Source: Ancylostoma caninum (taxonomy: Eukaryota > Nematoda > Chromadorea > Rhabditida > Ancylostomatidae). From it: 64,000 bases of DNA. The notes beneath the pieces were generated by a model that worked only from the letters and a program-made list of their open reading frames with translations, was not told the DNA's origin and made no database searches. Below, one piece after another: positions 13,201-25,480 of this stretch (positions are counted from its first letter, which is position 1; every line of letters starts with the position of its first letter). The stretch lies in NCBI GenBank assembly GCA_037903475.1, contig JBAJFG010000452.1, positions 62,001-126,000 on the forward strand. The letters are read 5' to 3'. Position numbers and translations under genes: made by a program.

Positions 13201-15792
13201 TGCTTGCACTGGGGTATGTTTAATGTGCGTGCATGTGTTATGGTGGAATCCCCAATGAGTCCTGGAAAAAAGCTGAAGGCGACCCGTCTGCCTTGAATTT
13301 AGTTATTTCGCCCTCACAAGCCGTCGTATTCCCTTCTCTGTGTGTTACCTCTATCACCACAATCACTACTTGGTGTTATGCTGGGGAGGCTTCAGTGATC
13401 GAGGCCCGTCCACACGTGCCGTGCACCCACATATTACATTCATATGACTGTTCCCATTCTTGTTAGATCACCCAGATTCATGTGCTAACCTGTCCAAATG
13501 AGAGCTGAAGCGCGTGCAAACGGCCCCCGAGGAGTGGAATTTCCTGCGTATAGCTATTGCGCTGAATGGCTATTATGCTTGCTTACAGAGAAACACCCTA
13601 GACGCGTAGGAAAACAATGTATATTCTCATGCTCGGAATCTAATATTCTTTGAAGTCATTCGGTTTAGAGAGATTCCCTGGAGAAATGTTATATACTGGT
13701 ATTTCCGGCGCAAACTGGCTTCTCAGCGATGAATTAGCATTTTTTCGCTCAAGACCTAACGGGGATTTTTTTGTTTCTATATCTTAGCCCCGAGTTTTTT
13801 TTACTTCATTGTTTTACCAGTTATAAACTTGTATGAGATATAAAACACGAGTGCTGATGAGAAACGGTGCGGTGCAGCCGTTGTAAGATTGGTAAGAGCT
13901 TCCAGGCTCCTCTCCTCTTCCCTCATTGCCAACCCTTTTCTTTCACATTCAAAGTTGTCACAGTGCGATTGCGCAGGCTGTGGGATTCGAGTTCCAATCG
14001 CGCAACATTCTAAGCCACTACAATTCCCACCTCAGTGGGAAATTGTGGTGTACAATTGTCAGGATAGAAATTCGAAGAAGCATTCGATTTTGAACAGTTC
14101 GAAGGTTCGGTTTCGAATATTCGAAACGCGCTGCCCTATAGCCATTGATGGGATGGGAGACTTTTGGAATTCGTCATTCTCTCTTGCTCAAGTATATGAA
14201 CTTTCAATTCCGTTCGAACTCAACTCTTCACCATTCATTTCTTAGCGTATGGGTTAGTAATACTAGCGAAATCTCAGGAAACTCGTCCATTCTGGACTGA
14301 CATTGTGGTTATTGAGCTCCATGTGTAAAAGTTTTCGTACTAGTGCTTCTGATAACAAAATGGCCGGCTTTGTGTCCATTCTCATTTTCTTTGCCAATTA
14401 AATTCCAGTAAAAGGATTCTCCCGCTCGCATAACTCTTGCTGTTATCCTTGGTTCTCTTATGTGGCATTAGACATCTTGAATTTCTCCAGAAAATCAATG
14501 CTTTTTCCACGAATGACTGGCTGGCTTGGATTCGCATTGCGTGTTGCGGCAAATAGTGCACTTTGTTACCTAATGTTACTGGTAAATAATGAATTGGAAA
14601 ACGCACTTAGGTCAATTTCATTGCTTCAACCGTCAACGTCGCCACATGGCACCATCACTTAGCCAATAGCACTTTCCAGTAAAAGTGCGCGTATTTTTAA
14701 AGCATTACACGCTTGAACCACCTCGCCATCGTTTTCGCTAGCAGTGTTGGAATTTCGAAAATTGGAAGAAGCAGGGGTTGGGGAGGAGGGGAGGGGGGGG
14801 GGGCTGTTGTAAGGAAGGATCTGTCATGTCCTACATATTCTACTCAAGTCCTATATCACACGATTACCTATGTAGTTCTGTCCTCAATTTCAAATTAGTT
14901 GTTAGTGTTTTTTTGCACTGTTTTTGTTGTTAATATTATATTTAGTAAATTTTTTCAAGGATTAAAAGAAATGATTTCCGAAAAATTAAAACCCGTATAA
15001 CCAAATTTATTTAAATTATTATCTATACATTTAGATTTTTTAACTTTATAAGTAACATTTTTGACTTTCCATTACTTTTCGAGTTTAAATCACGATTTTT
15101 TTCACTGGCTCTCGTAGTTTCTTCAATTCCTAAATGAGGAAAAGACAACGAAACTCATTTGAATATTCTATTTCTGGTCTGTGTCGCTTACGGGGAGACG
15201 TACTTCATTATCTTCTCCCGCATGTAAAATTATGGAGCAGGCCTCAGTCTTACTGACAGGTTCTCTACTTTCTTTTAACTTTTTCTTAGATAAGAGGACC
15301 CGTGGGAACAACATGATATCGCCTTTTCCGCTTGAAATGGTGAGCGATACCACTTTCTCATACATCTGGTAGCCAGTATGTGTCATTGAGATTACCCGTG
15401 GTAAACGTGTCGAAGTAGCCAGATTTACTCTTTACCTAGCACCCGTCGACATGTTTACCCATATGTGACGTTATGTATGCACAGCGTCATAAGCTCATGA
15501 AAGCGGCTTTTGGTAATTTCTCCCGATTGCTCTCATGGCTTGAGCTCTAGTTTTCTAGAATAATGCTATGAATTTATGTATCTATAATACTTCTCATATC
15601 CGCAAATATTCTCTTTCGTTATCGAATATAACGTGCCATAAAGTACATTATACCCCACGTTTGAGAAAAAAAACCGTACTTATCGTCTTATGTCGCGAGC
15701 TACTAATTTTAATGCCTGATATTTTCTTCTGTTGTTATCAACGTAAAACAATTAAAAATCTTAAGATTTGATGTGTCAGGATATTTTGTTAA
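10231..15792. other. Stretch without a recognised gene
   Basis: Open frames at 10331-10714, 11594-11869 and 13889-14245 show no motif. Around 13960-14015 a GGGATTCGAGTTCC motif resembles the B box of a tRNA-derived SINE, but no A box or cloverleaf could be drawn. Clustered TTCGAA-type words at 14060-14125 may be a scrap of the ATTCGAA-rich repeat family described below. An 11-base G run lies at 14793-14803, and 14900-15070 is strongly AT-rich. Confidence 0.45.
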
Positions 15793-16001
15793 TCAACTTC
15801 TATCAATTCTACATAGTGATAGAAACAAAAAGTACGTTTGATGTTCTGCTGCCGTGAGAGAGTCGTAATTAAAGTGGCTGAACTCTTTGTGGACCTGCTG
15901 CATAGCTCCGGGAACTTTTTCCATGCGCTCCGTTGACCAGAAAGGACAACGTATCCACAGGGCATGGGTAAACTCGTCCTCAAACAATGCCGTTCCGTGT
16001 T
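15793..16001 (-). CDS. Probable last exon of an unrecognised protein-coding gene
   Basis: A good acceptor (TGCTTTCAG) precedes 16001. From there a frame of 68 residues runs to a stop at 15793, after a two-base overhang. The peptide has the composition of a folded protein, for example FEDEFTHALWIRCPFWSTER, then KVPGAMQQVHKEFSHFNY and a C-terminal leucine- and tyrosine-rich helix ending in CRIDRS. I do not recognise the family. Upstream exons were not found between 16010 and the hAT-like element at 16436. Confidence comes from the splice site, the composition and the natural stop. Confidence 0.4.
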
Positions 16002-16435
16002 CTGAAAGCAGACCACTTTTACTTTACTGAGTCACCTCGCCAGAATTCACATGATGTTTCCGGAGACTAGGGTTGCGTTGGTAGGTGTGGCCTTTCTAAG
16101 AGCATGCGAACTTAACATGGCTGAGAAAGTATAAAAGACTAGAGTCCCGTCCAGAAATTATTGGGTCAGCAATGTATTTCATAATATTCTTTGTGGATTC
16201 TTACTGTTATTTTTTCTGTTCTTCTTTGTAGTTTTTGGATAATGCGCGATAAAACGCAACATCTTGCGGACTACTTACAGCCGGGACCATTCGGATTCAG
16301 TTCTGGTTTCATTTGATTTCTGAGCAAAAAATTTGACGTATAATACAGTTACATGTATGATTTGAAAGGAAAAACATCTCAACAATCAGAATTTAACAAA
16401 ATGGCTTATTATAGTGGGCTTTTTTGCATGCTTAA

Positions 16436-17343
16436 CAGGGATGAGCCGACTGTCCGTATCTGGTTTTCCGTTTTGCCGTTATCCGTGTATTTCGGCCTAT
16501 CCGTTATCCGCACAGTTATCCGGAGTTTTGGCCGATAAGGCCAAAAATAGTAGCTCCATTTCCCACGTTATCAATAGATTATAGCCTCCATTCCAAGAAC
16601 TATTACTCAATCTAGCCTTACTGAAAGGTACAGACACGTATCATTTCAAGCAATTAGTGTGCCAAGAGTGTTAACAAATATCCAGACGTGACTGATGTTT
16701 CTAGAAAATCCACTTCCCCGAATTTTCCACAATCTCCATTCTTTCCACTGCGTCTGAAATAGCAGAATAACGAATTTTATGGTCACCTTCGAGATCTTGA
16801 ACAGATCTTCTGGTGACAGCTTCCACCAATGCCCTCAAAAGGAGTTGACATTATCAGATTTCAGTCCATAACTCTGAGACACATATGTCCAAAATTGACT
16901 CAATTGGACCAATATCGGGCTAACACTTTGTTTGACACTCCCTCGCGCATACGCTGGTAACATTCCCTTTCCTAGCTGCAACGTTGTTACAGAGTTCGAG
17001 AACCATGATTCACGTTCGCACGAATTTTTGTAAACAGCTACATTCCGACACACCTACGAAAAAGCCAAGGAAAGTAGATTGGTCCAAATGAGAATGCAAG
17101 GACAGAGAGAGAAGGAAACGTGCTTTCGAATATGTACCAAAAGTGCGTTGGAAACATCATTGTCCACTTCAAAATATTATTCCAAAACCCATGTTTCGGA
17201 AGTCCGACACTGGTTTTGCAACAACATAGAATGTGGTGTTTCACAGCATCTGGATCACTTATCCGTTATCCGGTCGATTTTGGCCTATCCGTTATCCGCA
17301 CCGTTATCCGGGTCGTGGAAAATCTCGTATCCGATCGTCCCTG
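16436..17343. mobile_element. hAT-like non-autonomous element
   Basis: The left end starts CAGGGATGAGCCGACTG and the right end, inverted, starts CAGGGACGATCGGATACG. A CAGGG terminus is common among hAT transposons. The eight bases outside each end (ATGCTTAA and CTCGTTGA) agree at only four positions, so an 8 bp target duplication is doubtful or decayed. Both subterminal regions carry clusters of GTTATCCG words. A segment of about 31 bp containing GGCCTATCCGTTATCCGCAC occurs in both (from 16493 and from 17282) in direct orientation with one mismatch, and could hold transposase-binding sites. No transposase is encoded. Confidence 0.5.
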
Positions 17344-19356
17344 CTCGTTGACAACCGCTCATTTTTCGCGCGTTTCCACGTCTGTCAACTTCTAGTTCCT
17401 TTCTCTGCTCCGAGATTCTTATAAAAATTCGAATATAGATCTTATAATCATACTGACTTGGGAGTATTATTACGTATGTTATTTCCTAAGAAAACCGATG
17501 GAACTAGAAAGACAACGATTTTTTCAAACTGAACCATGTCAAAAGGCGCTACTCATCGGTGAGTCGCGGTGCTGTGCTTGATCTGCAAAATGCCAGCTTC
17601 ACGACTTCAGCAGCAACCCATCACCATAAGGGCAGGTTTAGTGCCTTCAAGACGCTACACTTAGCCCTTGAATTGAGTGGCTATTTACGAGTGATGTCTG
17701 CGACAAAACTTTCAATTCTACGAGCCGCGCGGCCGGCAGCAGCCGTTTCCTCATTAAAGCCTTCCGCTCCACGTCTTCTCGCCAGGCGAAGCCCATTAAC
17801 GCCGCTTATCAGAATGAGTCTGCACGAATGCGATGTGAACCGTGAAACATTGGCCGACGCGGTCGGGTATTTCAACGATATTCGCTCGATTGCGTCAAGA
17901 AAAAGCATATGAGAGCTGTGGGACAGTTCCGTGTGAACATTCGACGTCCAGCATACAAGGTGTACGGGAGAGTCCCACCGGCCTTCCGAGTATCCTCGCC
18001 CATTCATTAAAAACTCCACTACAGTGAGAACGTGAGTGATATCGATGAGAATTCTATAGAATAAGGTGAAGTGGAAAAACTATGATTGACAGGGATAGGG
18101 ATTTGCAACAAGTTCTCATCATCTATACATCATGCGGATCTCTTGCAAACTTCATGCAACCTGAATTAACGTTGGTCTGATATTCGTGTGGAATCTGCAT
18201 AGGTTGTGCGTGGTATTTGCATAAAAAGTGTATCTGAGTTTTGATGCCATGAGCCTGTGTAAGATGCTAACTTATGCGTATTGCTTCGTGCATTCGTAAT
18301 TCCAACAACGTGCGTAGGCGGAGTCTCACAATGCGTGTTTCAAACATGATGCTATCTTCAATTTATTGATGCAAGGGTCAGTTTTCTGTCAAAAACGTCA
18401 TGTATGCGCTGATTTCGGCGCAGATCTGTTGAATGTGTAAATCTCATTTTAACTACAACTTTATTATTATATGCAAGCATTGCTTGTAAGGAGCAAACAG
18501 CGGTTGTTTAGTCCTCGTTTTCAAAAAAAAATTATGAAGTGTATCACTATTATAAAAGGTAGATGTGGCTGATGTCTAAATATTTGTGTTATTCCACCAT
18601 TATGACGACATCGTTTCTCTTCTAAAAACTGCCTTTTTTGTGGTGCAAATCCTATTGAACCTTTTGTGAAAAAATAAACTTTGCTGTGGAAATGCAACAT
18701 TGTTTAGCAAGTTTTCTCCACGGCTGGGATTCATGAAGCTTCAACCACATGCACCAGTGATAGTTAATGCAATTGATCATTCCATTGACTACTCAACATC
18801 GGGATAACCAGGTGTTCGTGAATCTTAGCGCATAGAAGCAAGCAGTTTTGTCAAAGGTACAACACATCAAAAAAAAAAGAATCAATCAATTCACTCATCC
18901 GTTGAATCTCGACGTTTGAAGGTTTTTTCCTTTCCGAGGAAGGCATTTCTCTTCAGTGATTTTTGTTCATATTGGAGTTTATAGTAGTCTGTTTAAAGGT
19001 TATTAAGGATTTTATAGTAATAAGTAGACGTAAGATTTTATAGTAGACGGAAAAAAGGATGAACTAAGCACTCGGGTGTTTTTTTTTGCTTTCCGATGTT
19101 GCAATCAATTGAAAATTCCTGTGTGAGTCTCGAGTTTCTTCACTCTATGCCCCATTTAAGAAAAAAAAAGAAGAAAAGAAAAGAGAGAGAGAAAGACTAA
19201 TTCCAATAGATATATTTGTAGATGATCTCAGAGAGGAACGTCATCTTGAGAATCTCTAGGAACCACTGTTTCTTTGCACAAAAATTCCCCCCCCCCCCTT
19301 GTTTCTTGATACTGTAAATATGTACAGTTCACACTAGTGCCTCGCCTCTTATCGCT
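17344..19356. other. Stretch without a recognised gene
   Basis: A GC-richer island at 17690-18000 has open frames on both strands (17559-17912 plus, 17681-18019 minus) without any motif. 18180-19200 is AT-rich. A purine-only run lies at 19160-19200 and a 12-base C run at 19287-19298. Confidence 0.45.
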
Positions 19357-19544
19357 ATGGAGATTTTAGCCTTTTATAAAACTGTTATAATAATGCTCGC
19401 GATTTTTTTCTGTGACAGCTGTGAAGGACAAGCAGGAAAGATTTCAGAATCCTGGAAATTTACTCTACAGCATGAATCTTCACTTCCACTCACAACTATC
19501 GCTCACTCTTCTGCCTGTGGTCCACGCCTTGTACTGCTTTTCAG
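19357..19544 (+). CDS. Possible first exon of a secreted protein
   Basis: An ATG at 19357 opens a frame starting MEILAFYKTVIIMLAIFFC, which has the shape of a signal peptide (short polar start, hydrophobic core, then small residues around CDSCEGQ). The frame continues for 62 codons to a strong donor (TTTTCAG followed by GTGAGTCGAG) at 19545, leaving two bases for the next exon. No downstream exon could be joined with confidence; a GC-rich open stretch at 19784-19993 follows. The family is unknown. An acceptor-like CTGTGACAG near 19420 offers another reading in which the coding exon begins later. Confidence 0.35.
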
Positions 19545-20059
19545 GTGAGTCGAGTTTATTTCCGTACATGTTTTGAACAATATAGACTAAATAATATAGT
19601 TCTTAAACTACAAGTTTTTCTTTAACCAATTGGTTCAAGTTTTCAAGCAATTGTTCACTTTCACAAAGTAGCTCTCCTGCCTGCATAGAAATTGACTAGT
19701 AGTGGGAATTACTATTATATTTTACCTCTAATTATTCGAAGTCATTTCATAACTTCCTGTTTATCTGTGCACCACACACACCTGTGGTATCTAGGAGACG
19801 ACATCTAGCTCAGACGTTCGGGCCTTTGGAGCGCCGGTTAACCCGCCCACTTTTAGCCAATGCAGGCTTCCGGCAGGTAATCGCGGGTGGAGTAGGAATA
19901 CTTGCCGAAGGTGCGGATGGAGCAGGAAAAGCTGCTGTGAGCGCGCATGAGGCAGAGTACATGCTTTACACTGGAATATTGGACGATTTTTGAAATATTC
20001 GAATTTTGTATAGTTCGAATATGAGTCTTTTTGAAATATTCGAACATTTGAATAATTCG

Positions 20060-20646
20060 AATAAGGTGCTTTCGAGATATGCGAACGGACGCATTATTCG
20101 AACGTAGGACTTTTTTGATTGCCCGAATGTATGAATCATTCGAATAATTGACTTTTTAAAATCACCGAATGAATGAATAATTCGAATCGAATATAAGGTC
20201 TAACCCATTTCAATAATAGCTTTCAAAATTTTGGTTCCTGGCCGCCATTATCAATCTTTGTTACTCTCATCCTGCAAAGATAGGCCTCGGGACATATCAG
20301 GACCTCTCAGGCGATCTGCGGGAGTCGTTGGGGTCGCAACGAGCCTTTGAGGCTTGACCTTGTTAGTGGATACCTATGCCTCTCTATGATAGCCATCCGT
20401 CATTATTCAAATGTCAAGTGTTCCTAAGCCGAATAAACGAATATCTCGGATTTGCTAGTTTTCGGAGAGTCGAATGAACGAACTGTTTGGATACCAGCCC
20501 GAATAAACGAATTCTTCGAATAACTCTAATTATAAACAACCCGAATGAATGAATAATTCGAATATGCTCATTCTTTGAAAGATCGAATGAATGAATTATT
20601 CGAATATTCGAAAATTCCTTCGAATATATTCGATTCGGTCACATGT
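20060..20646 (+). repeat. ATTCGAA-rich interspersed element, copy 1
   Basis: About 590 bp packed with GAATTATTCGAA-type words spaced by short stretches and with CGAATGAATGAATAATTCG. A unique core (GGCCGCCATTA, then CCTCGGGACATATCAGGA, then GACCTTGTTAGTGGAT) separates two word-rich flanks. The right end is CGGTCACATGT. The same order of blocks occurs at 32305-32973 in the same orientation, which defines the family. No open frame of transposase type is present. Word-rich flanks round a unique core suggest a non-autonomous DNA transposon with subterminal binding sites. Confidence 0.6.
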
Positions 20647-20689
20647 ATAGTACATGCAGGTACTCCTGCAACCTTTTTTTTTCTCCATT

Positions 20690-20910
20690 GCCACGTGGCA
20701 ACCGAAGTGTATACAAGCCGGCAGACGGTTTTGAAGGCTTAGTCTAGTCTCCGCTGTGGCGGAGACATGTCGAGCCCCCGGGGCTTGTCTGGCCAACTGA
20801 GGCCTGGTTGAAACCGTGGCCCTGTGTACCGTTTGGCCAGACAAGATGCGTGGGATGCGCCCGCGTGCCGACGTGGTGCGGAAGGAAAAAACCGTTTCGC
20901 CGCAGATGTC
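20690..20910 (+). repeat. GC-rich interspersed element, copy A
   Basis: A GC-rich stretch whose block order matches 30190-30430: a CGTGGC start, then GGCGGA(g/a)ACA, CGAGCCCC, GGCTGAGGCC-like, CAGAC..GATGCGTG, a CGC-rich stretch ending in GGTGCGG, and TTCGCCG. The copies differ by many substitutions and small gaps, so the family is old. It could be a SINE, but no clear A or B box or poly(A) tail is seen. It lies immediately after ATTCGAA element copy 1. Confidence 0.45.
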
Positions 20911-21491
20911 CGGCTTGTCGAGCCCTGGCGCAGGGAGCACATACGTGCCCGGCGGACTCATTTTTACTTTTTTTGTACTATTTTTGTAGTCAACAGTTGC
21001 AGTTGAACATGACCTGCGTTACTGGTCTTATCGCCGTAGCAAGATCACCGCAGGTCAAATGCAGGCCGAGGCGCGATTAAACGCGGAATAGGTGCGCCAA
21101 CTCCGCCTACTTTTGCGTTTGTCCCGCAGATGTCATGCCGCTAGAACCGGTGTGGGCCGGTGCTCGAAAGTCCGAATGTCTGAGAGGGTATCAGCTAAGT
21201 CATCTCGTGATAATTGTGTAATGCAATTACTTGGCAAAGATCTTTATCAATAAGGATTCAACCCAAAAACTGGAGGGAAATACAGAAGTGGTCTTCTTCG
21301 GTGCGAATTCCATCTTGGAATGAAAACGGGAAAGAACAGCAGCTGCAGAGAAGGAAGCTGCAACAGAAACTTACCAGGGGAACATTGTAGGTAACAGGAA
21401 GACGACGAAATGTTCAAAGAACGACGGCAATATAAAAGTGGTAGAAGACTATAAGAACATCAGTAATTAAATCAATAATCAATATTAATAG

Positions 21492-22274
21492 AAAGAAAGA
21501 AAATCAACCAATAATTTGCTACCACGATGGCTACTCGTCGCATGCTTTTCGAGCATCCGTGAATCGCGCTTCCATTAATGCACACTATATGTCTGGAAAA
21601 TGCATGTTAACTGAGGTGATTACAGGCCACCTGGAGTCGCATCATAAGTGCACGTCGCAGTCGTACTGCGTTTCCGTAAAATCTCGCAACGGTCTTGTGC
21701 AACGGTCCTGTGACGGTGAGTTCACTGTAGATTATGCTCCATATTACATTTATAATACAAACGTGTGAAGTCAAGGAAATGCTATACTGCGAAATTGAGC
21801 GTTTTCCTGTTCATTTTCTTATTTTTACTTAGGAGCGGGGGGAGGAAGATTTTTCTTACGAACACCTCAAAATAATCGCCGCGGTAATATTTACAGATAT
21901 GTTTGCCAAAAGTTATTAAAATTTCCCACTCTCGTTTTAGGCAACTCAATGGCTCACATTTCACTGTGCGCGTTGAGCCCCGTGAGGAGACGAGTGACGA
22001 ATGGGGATTTCATCTACGGGAGTAGTGGTGTGTGCCTGCCTATAAGATTTTTCTCGTTTATTCGAAAAATTTGCCAATATTTCCGAAGATCCCTATTCAA
22101 GGAGCCCCAAATCATCACCAAACGCGCACTGGACGCCATCAGCAACTGGACATGAACTGCTTCAACGGCGGCGATCTGGGCGAGGTGTGCTGCTGCTCGA
22201 CGGACTTCTGCAATTCGGCCAGCTCAGCACGGTGGATAGCCATAATAGCTGTGCTCGTTCTCTTCCTAGGCTGA
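21492..22274 (+). CDS. Ly6/ET-module small secreted protein, probably GPI-anchored (3 exons, 5' exon missing)
   Basis: Exon 1 (21492-21715) follows a TTAATAG acceptor and ends at a GTGAG donor. It reads IICYHDGYSSHAF, then GKC, CTSQSYCVSVKSRNG and RSCDG. Exon 2 (21941 to about 22027 or 22029) follows a TTTTAG acceptor. Exon 3 (22143-22274) carries NCFNGGDLGEVCCCSTDFCN followed by a hydrophobic tail, WIAIIAVLVLFLG, and a stop. Spaced cysteines ending in CCC..DFCN are the signature of nematode Ly6/uPAR-like (ET module) domains, and the tail fits a GPI-anchor signal at the cell surface. The last junction is ambiguous: CATCAG before 22143, or TTCAAG before 22101, each in phase with a different end of exon 2. 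The signal-peptide exon upstream was not found. Confidence 0.6.
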
Positions 22275-23263
22275 CAGCAGCCGCCAAATAGGGGAAAATT
22301 TATATCATTGGGCTATATTGTTCTGAACACTAGGGAATGAGCCGATGGTGGGCGGTGGACGTGATCCTGGTGGAAGACATGCGGTTTAGGGGAGGTTAAG
22401 CAATGTTTTCCAAGCTTCTAGAGGAATTTCTTAAGGATTCTGGCCGCTAGTTTTCGGTAGGCGGCATTATTGATATTGTAGCGTGGATTCCACCAAAAAA
22501 TATGGAAAGACTGTGAAAGCTTGGATTCTGCTCCGAATTTTTTCTTGGGAAGATGGCGCGCCTAGTCGAGTAGGAACCCCGTTCCCGAAACCGTCCATCG
22601 TTGTGCTCCAGATAAAATTCTAAGGATATTGTCATATTTGCAACCTCGTATCCATTCCGAAGTGCCTTCACTAACCTTATATTGCTTACATAGGAGACTC
22701 CAGTGGTGCGGACCCGTATATTTGGACAGGTCAGAACAGGAAATAGGGATTCAGACGAGAGTTAGAGCGGTGATATCAGTGGAATATGCGGACGCGCAGA
22801 CAGATACACTGCAAAGACGCAGATGGTGCGGTGCGTGCGAGTGGGTCTCTGGAGTCTCCTATACTCCTGTGAATGTTCAATACCCAAGCAGCAAATGGTC
22901 AGCTGTTCCTTTGCACATTTTCTATTGCCTATGTTGTGTTGGTGATGTTTCCGAAGTGATTGCGAACCTTGAACTGAACAGCTGGCGGTGCAGGGACCTG
23001 ATCTGAGCCAGAATTTTATGGGTTTTTTGTGTTGTTCATCAACCTAATCTCATAATTTTTGCTGTTCTAACATAGCTCTAAAGATATTTTGCCACCTTGC
23101 TCAGTGCTAGCCATTCATTGAAGAGTATAAGCGAGGATGTGGTTTCAGTTTCCCACAAAGGATCCAATGGACGGCAATTTTTTTAAAATAAGCAAGTGAA
23201 TGAAGGCTTTTTGAAATCCTCTAGACACTGCCGGCCAGGGGATAACTTCCTCGTATTTTTCCG
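22275..23263. other. Stretch without a recognised gene
   Basis: A 125-codon plus-strand frame (22629-23006) has no motif and mixed composition. I see nothing else that can be supported. Confidence 0.45.
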
Positions 23264-23634
23264 TTGCGCTACCGGATATTTTGCAAGATCTATCTCATAT
23301 ACGAACTCGATGTTTGCCGTCGAGTAGTAAATGAGCCTGTTATTGCCGCGGTTGTACTTTTCCGCCTGCGGCTGTGGTTTCTCTTTTACTCATTCGCTTC
23401 ATCGTTGTGCCGGCGGCTCATGCAATATCTCCGAATATGGGATAATAATGCGATGCATTTAATTCGATTGCGCGTCGAGTGAGTTTTGAGTTATGAGTGT
23501 GCGATAGCCGCAGGCAGTTCACTGCCAGGGAGCTGCGAATCCGAGCGGAAGAGTACGACAACCTGCGGGAGGTCAGCGGAGCTTCCATAACGCTTTGCTA
23601 CGAAGACAATGTGGCTGTTGTTCCAAAAGAAAAG
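23264..23634 (+). CDS. Possible two-exon fragment of an unrecognised gene
   Basis: The second exon (23514-23634) lies between a GCCGCAG acceptor and a GAAAAG/GTAGTT donor. It encodes QFTARELRIRAEEYDNLREV followed by SGASITLCYEDNVAVVPKEK, a convincing protein-like sequence. The frame before it (open from about 23264) ends at a strong GTGAGTTTTG donor after 23478, and its two leftover bases join in phase to give an uninterrupted frame. The implied intron is only 35 bases, short even for nematodes, so the junction may be wrong. The first part has hydrophobic and basic stretches. No family was recognised. Confidence 0.38.
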
Positions 23635-23922
23635 GTAGTTGGAATTACTGGGTACAGAGTTCCTGAGCTGGAGTTTATCCCCATTCTATAGCTTGTTCGT
23701 TTCTGAGCCGTGACCGAATCAAAACGTCGCCTTCTTGACGCTAAAATGTTCCCTGTGTTGCACCTGCCCAAATTTAGCAAGTTTTTTCTTTATAAAACTT
23801 GATATAAGTAAATTCTGAGAATCTTTTGTCAGAGTTTTTTTTTGAACAAAACACAAGGTATTTATTGAAGGCTCCTACCCACCTTTTGATCGAAAGCCAC
23901 TCTGTTTGTGGAATCGCCTTAA

Positions 23923-24121
23923 GGGCAATTTATACTAGTGTGCGTGCGTCAGACGCACGCATCCATACGCGAAGGATTTTCCATGAGGACCGGTGAACGC
24001 GGCATGTGGCTCCTCAATGAAAAGAACGTGCGACTTCCACGAAGCCATGAAAGCGTGCGTCTGAGCTGCGTCAGTGATGCGACTCGCACGCGTCAAACGC
24101 ACCATCTAATATAAATTGCCC
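23923..24121. mobile_element. MITE with GGGCAATTTATA ends, copy A
   Basis: A 199 bp element beginning GGGCAATTTATACTAG and ending in the inverted TATAAATTGCCC. The interior is rich in GTGCGTGCGTC and its inverse, so most of the element can fold back. A second copy with the same ends and the same interior words (ATGAAAAGAACG, CGTGCGTCTG) is at 39840-40086. The flanking bases (TTAA left, TTGA right) suggest a short AT-rich target duplication. No coding capacity. Confidence 0.65.
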
Positions 24122-25480
24122 TTGAGCCAGAATGAATGTAATCGAGAATGAGGTGGACATGCATGCGTTGACGGCTCCATAGATTGATCTGTCCGACCGT
24201 ACGGTTAGCTGAACGTACAGTGCTGGTCAGTCCCTTTTGCCTAACAGAATACTGCCTGCCTGGCTTGCCGCGCCGCTCCATCTATGCGATGCGTCAGACC
24301 TGCTGGATGCTGTGGTTGTCGTTCAGGCATTGCCGGTATTAATGTATCGCTTATATTATCGTCCGACCATTCTGGAGTGAACATAAAAGCACAAAAAAAA
24401 CAGGCGCAAAACACCACCTGACTAGAACAGGCAGGCCTACCGTGAAACGTAGGTCATGCTGCGCGACGGAGCAGACATAAGGTTTTTTGTGATGCAAGAG
24501 TGATTGATACGCACTATATCTGTTTACCTAATTGGGATGAATCGTTGAGACTAATCGTTGAGACTAAGCGGTAGGCACCGTGCGTAAGAGATGCGCATCG
24601 ACTGCGCAAGCTCCAAATGTTCATCCCGATCTTGGATCATGATGTCATATGTACAATCACTGATCGTCTTCCTCTGTGCTTATCATTTCATGTTGAGACG
24701 AGAATTATTGCATTGTAAAATCTATTTCTGTGATAATCACCATGGGTACTGTTCCACTGTATGCAATTGCTTTATTCATTTTCTTTGTGATTAAAGATTC
24801 TATTGCATTTTATTTACACACGAAATATCAATGCCCACAAGAAGTTAAGTGAAGGTTAGAAATCCAGTGGTGTGAGATTTCTGTAGATCTCTTACCATCG
24901 TAATAAATCTCACAAACAGTTTCAGTCAGATTCTTCTTTTGCAAGAGAGAGCTCGTTGTGCTCGTGGACCGTTCCTGAAAAGGAAAGCCTTCGTATGACC
25001 AGCCACAGTCTGGGCAGTCCCGTAGAGAAAAAAATCGGCTTTCCTTCGAAGCGTTTTATCAATAGGATGGATGTCAAAGTTGCATACTCATTTGACTGGA
25101 AACACATGAAAGTTACAGAGAGAGTCGGAATAGGTGCCATTTTTTACATCACTCTTTCTTCAATCTAATAATTATTTTTTCAATTTAATAAATTTATTAC
25201 CGGCTGATTCACTATTCAAGCTATTCAGGGTAGCCTCCCTGACATAAAATTGGCTATTAGTATTCAGTAATCACCGCTAGTGGATGACGACTTCGCAAGA
25301 GCATCTTTTATGACCGCTATATATTGCATAGTACTATTACTTGTCTGTTACTATTACTTGTCTCTATCACTTGTCTTTCCCTATTTCTGCTCAAGGAACG
25401 ACTATAATTTCCCGTGTACTTGTCGCGATTCAAGTTGTTCCTTCTCCCACTATTGTTAAATTTCCTCTTGCATTGTAAGC
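24122..25480. other. Stretch without a recognised gene
   Basis: A minus-strand frame at 24922-25140 has an acceptor-like GTTTCCAG inside, but its continuation could not be supported. A small tandem repeat of ACTATTACTTGTCT-type units lies at 25331-25379. Confidence 0.45.

Noticed and set aside
13960..14015. Possible tRNA or SINE B box GGGATTCGAGTTCC
   Set aside because: No A box, anticodon arm or acceptor stem could be drawn around it.
17559..18019. Overlapping 112-117 codon frames on both strands in a GC-richer island
   Set aside because: Neither strand shows a motif or matched splice sites; high GC alone lengthens open frames.
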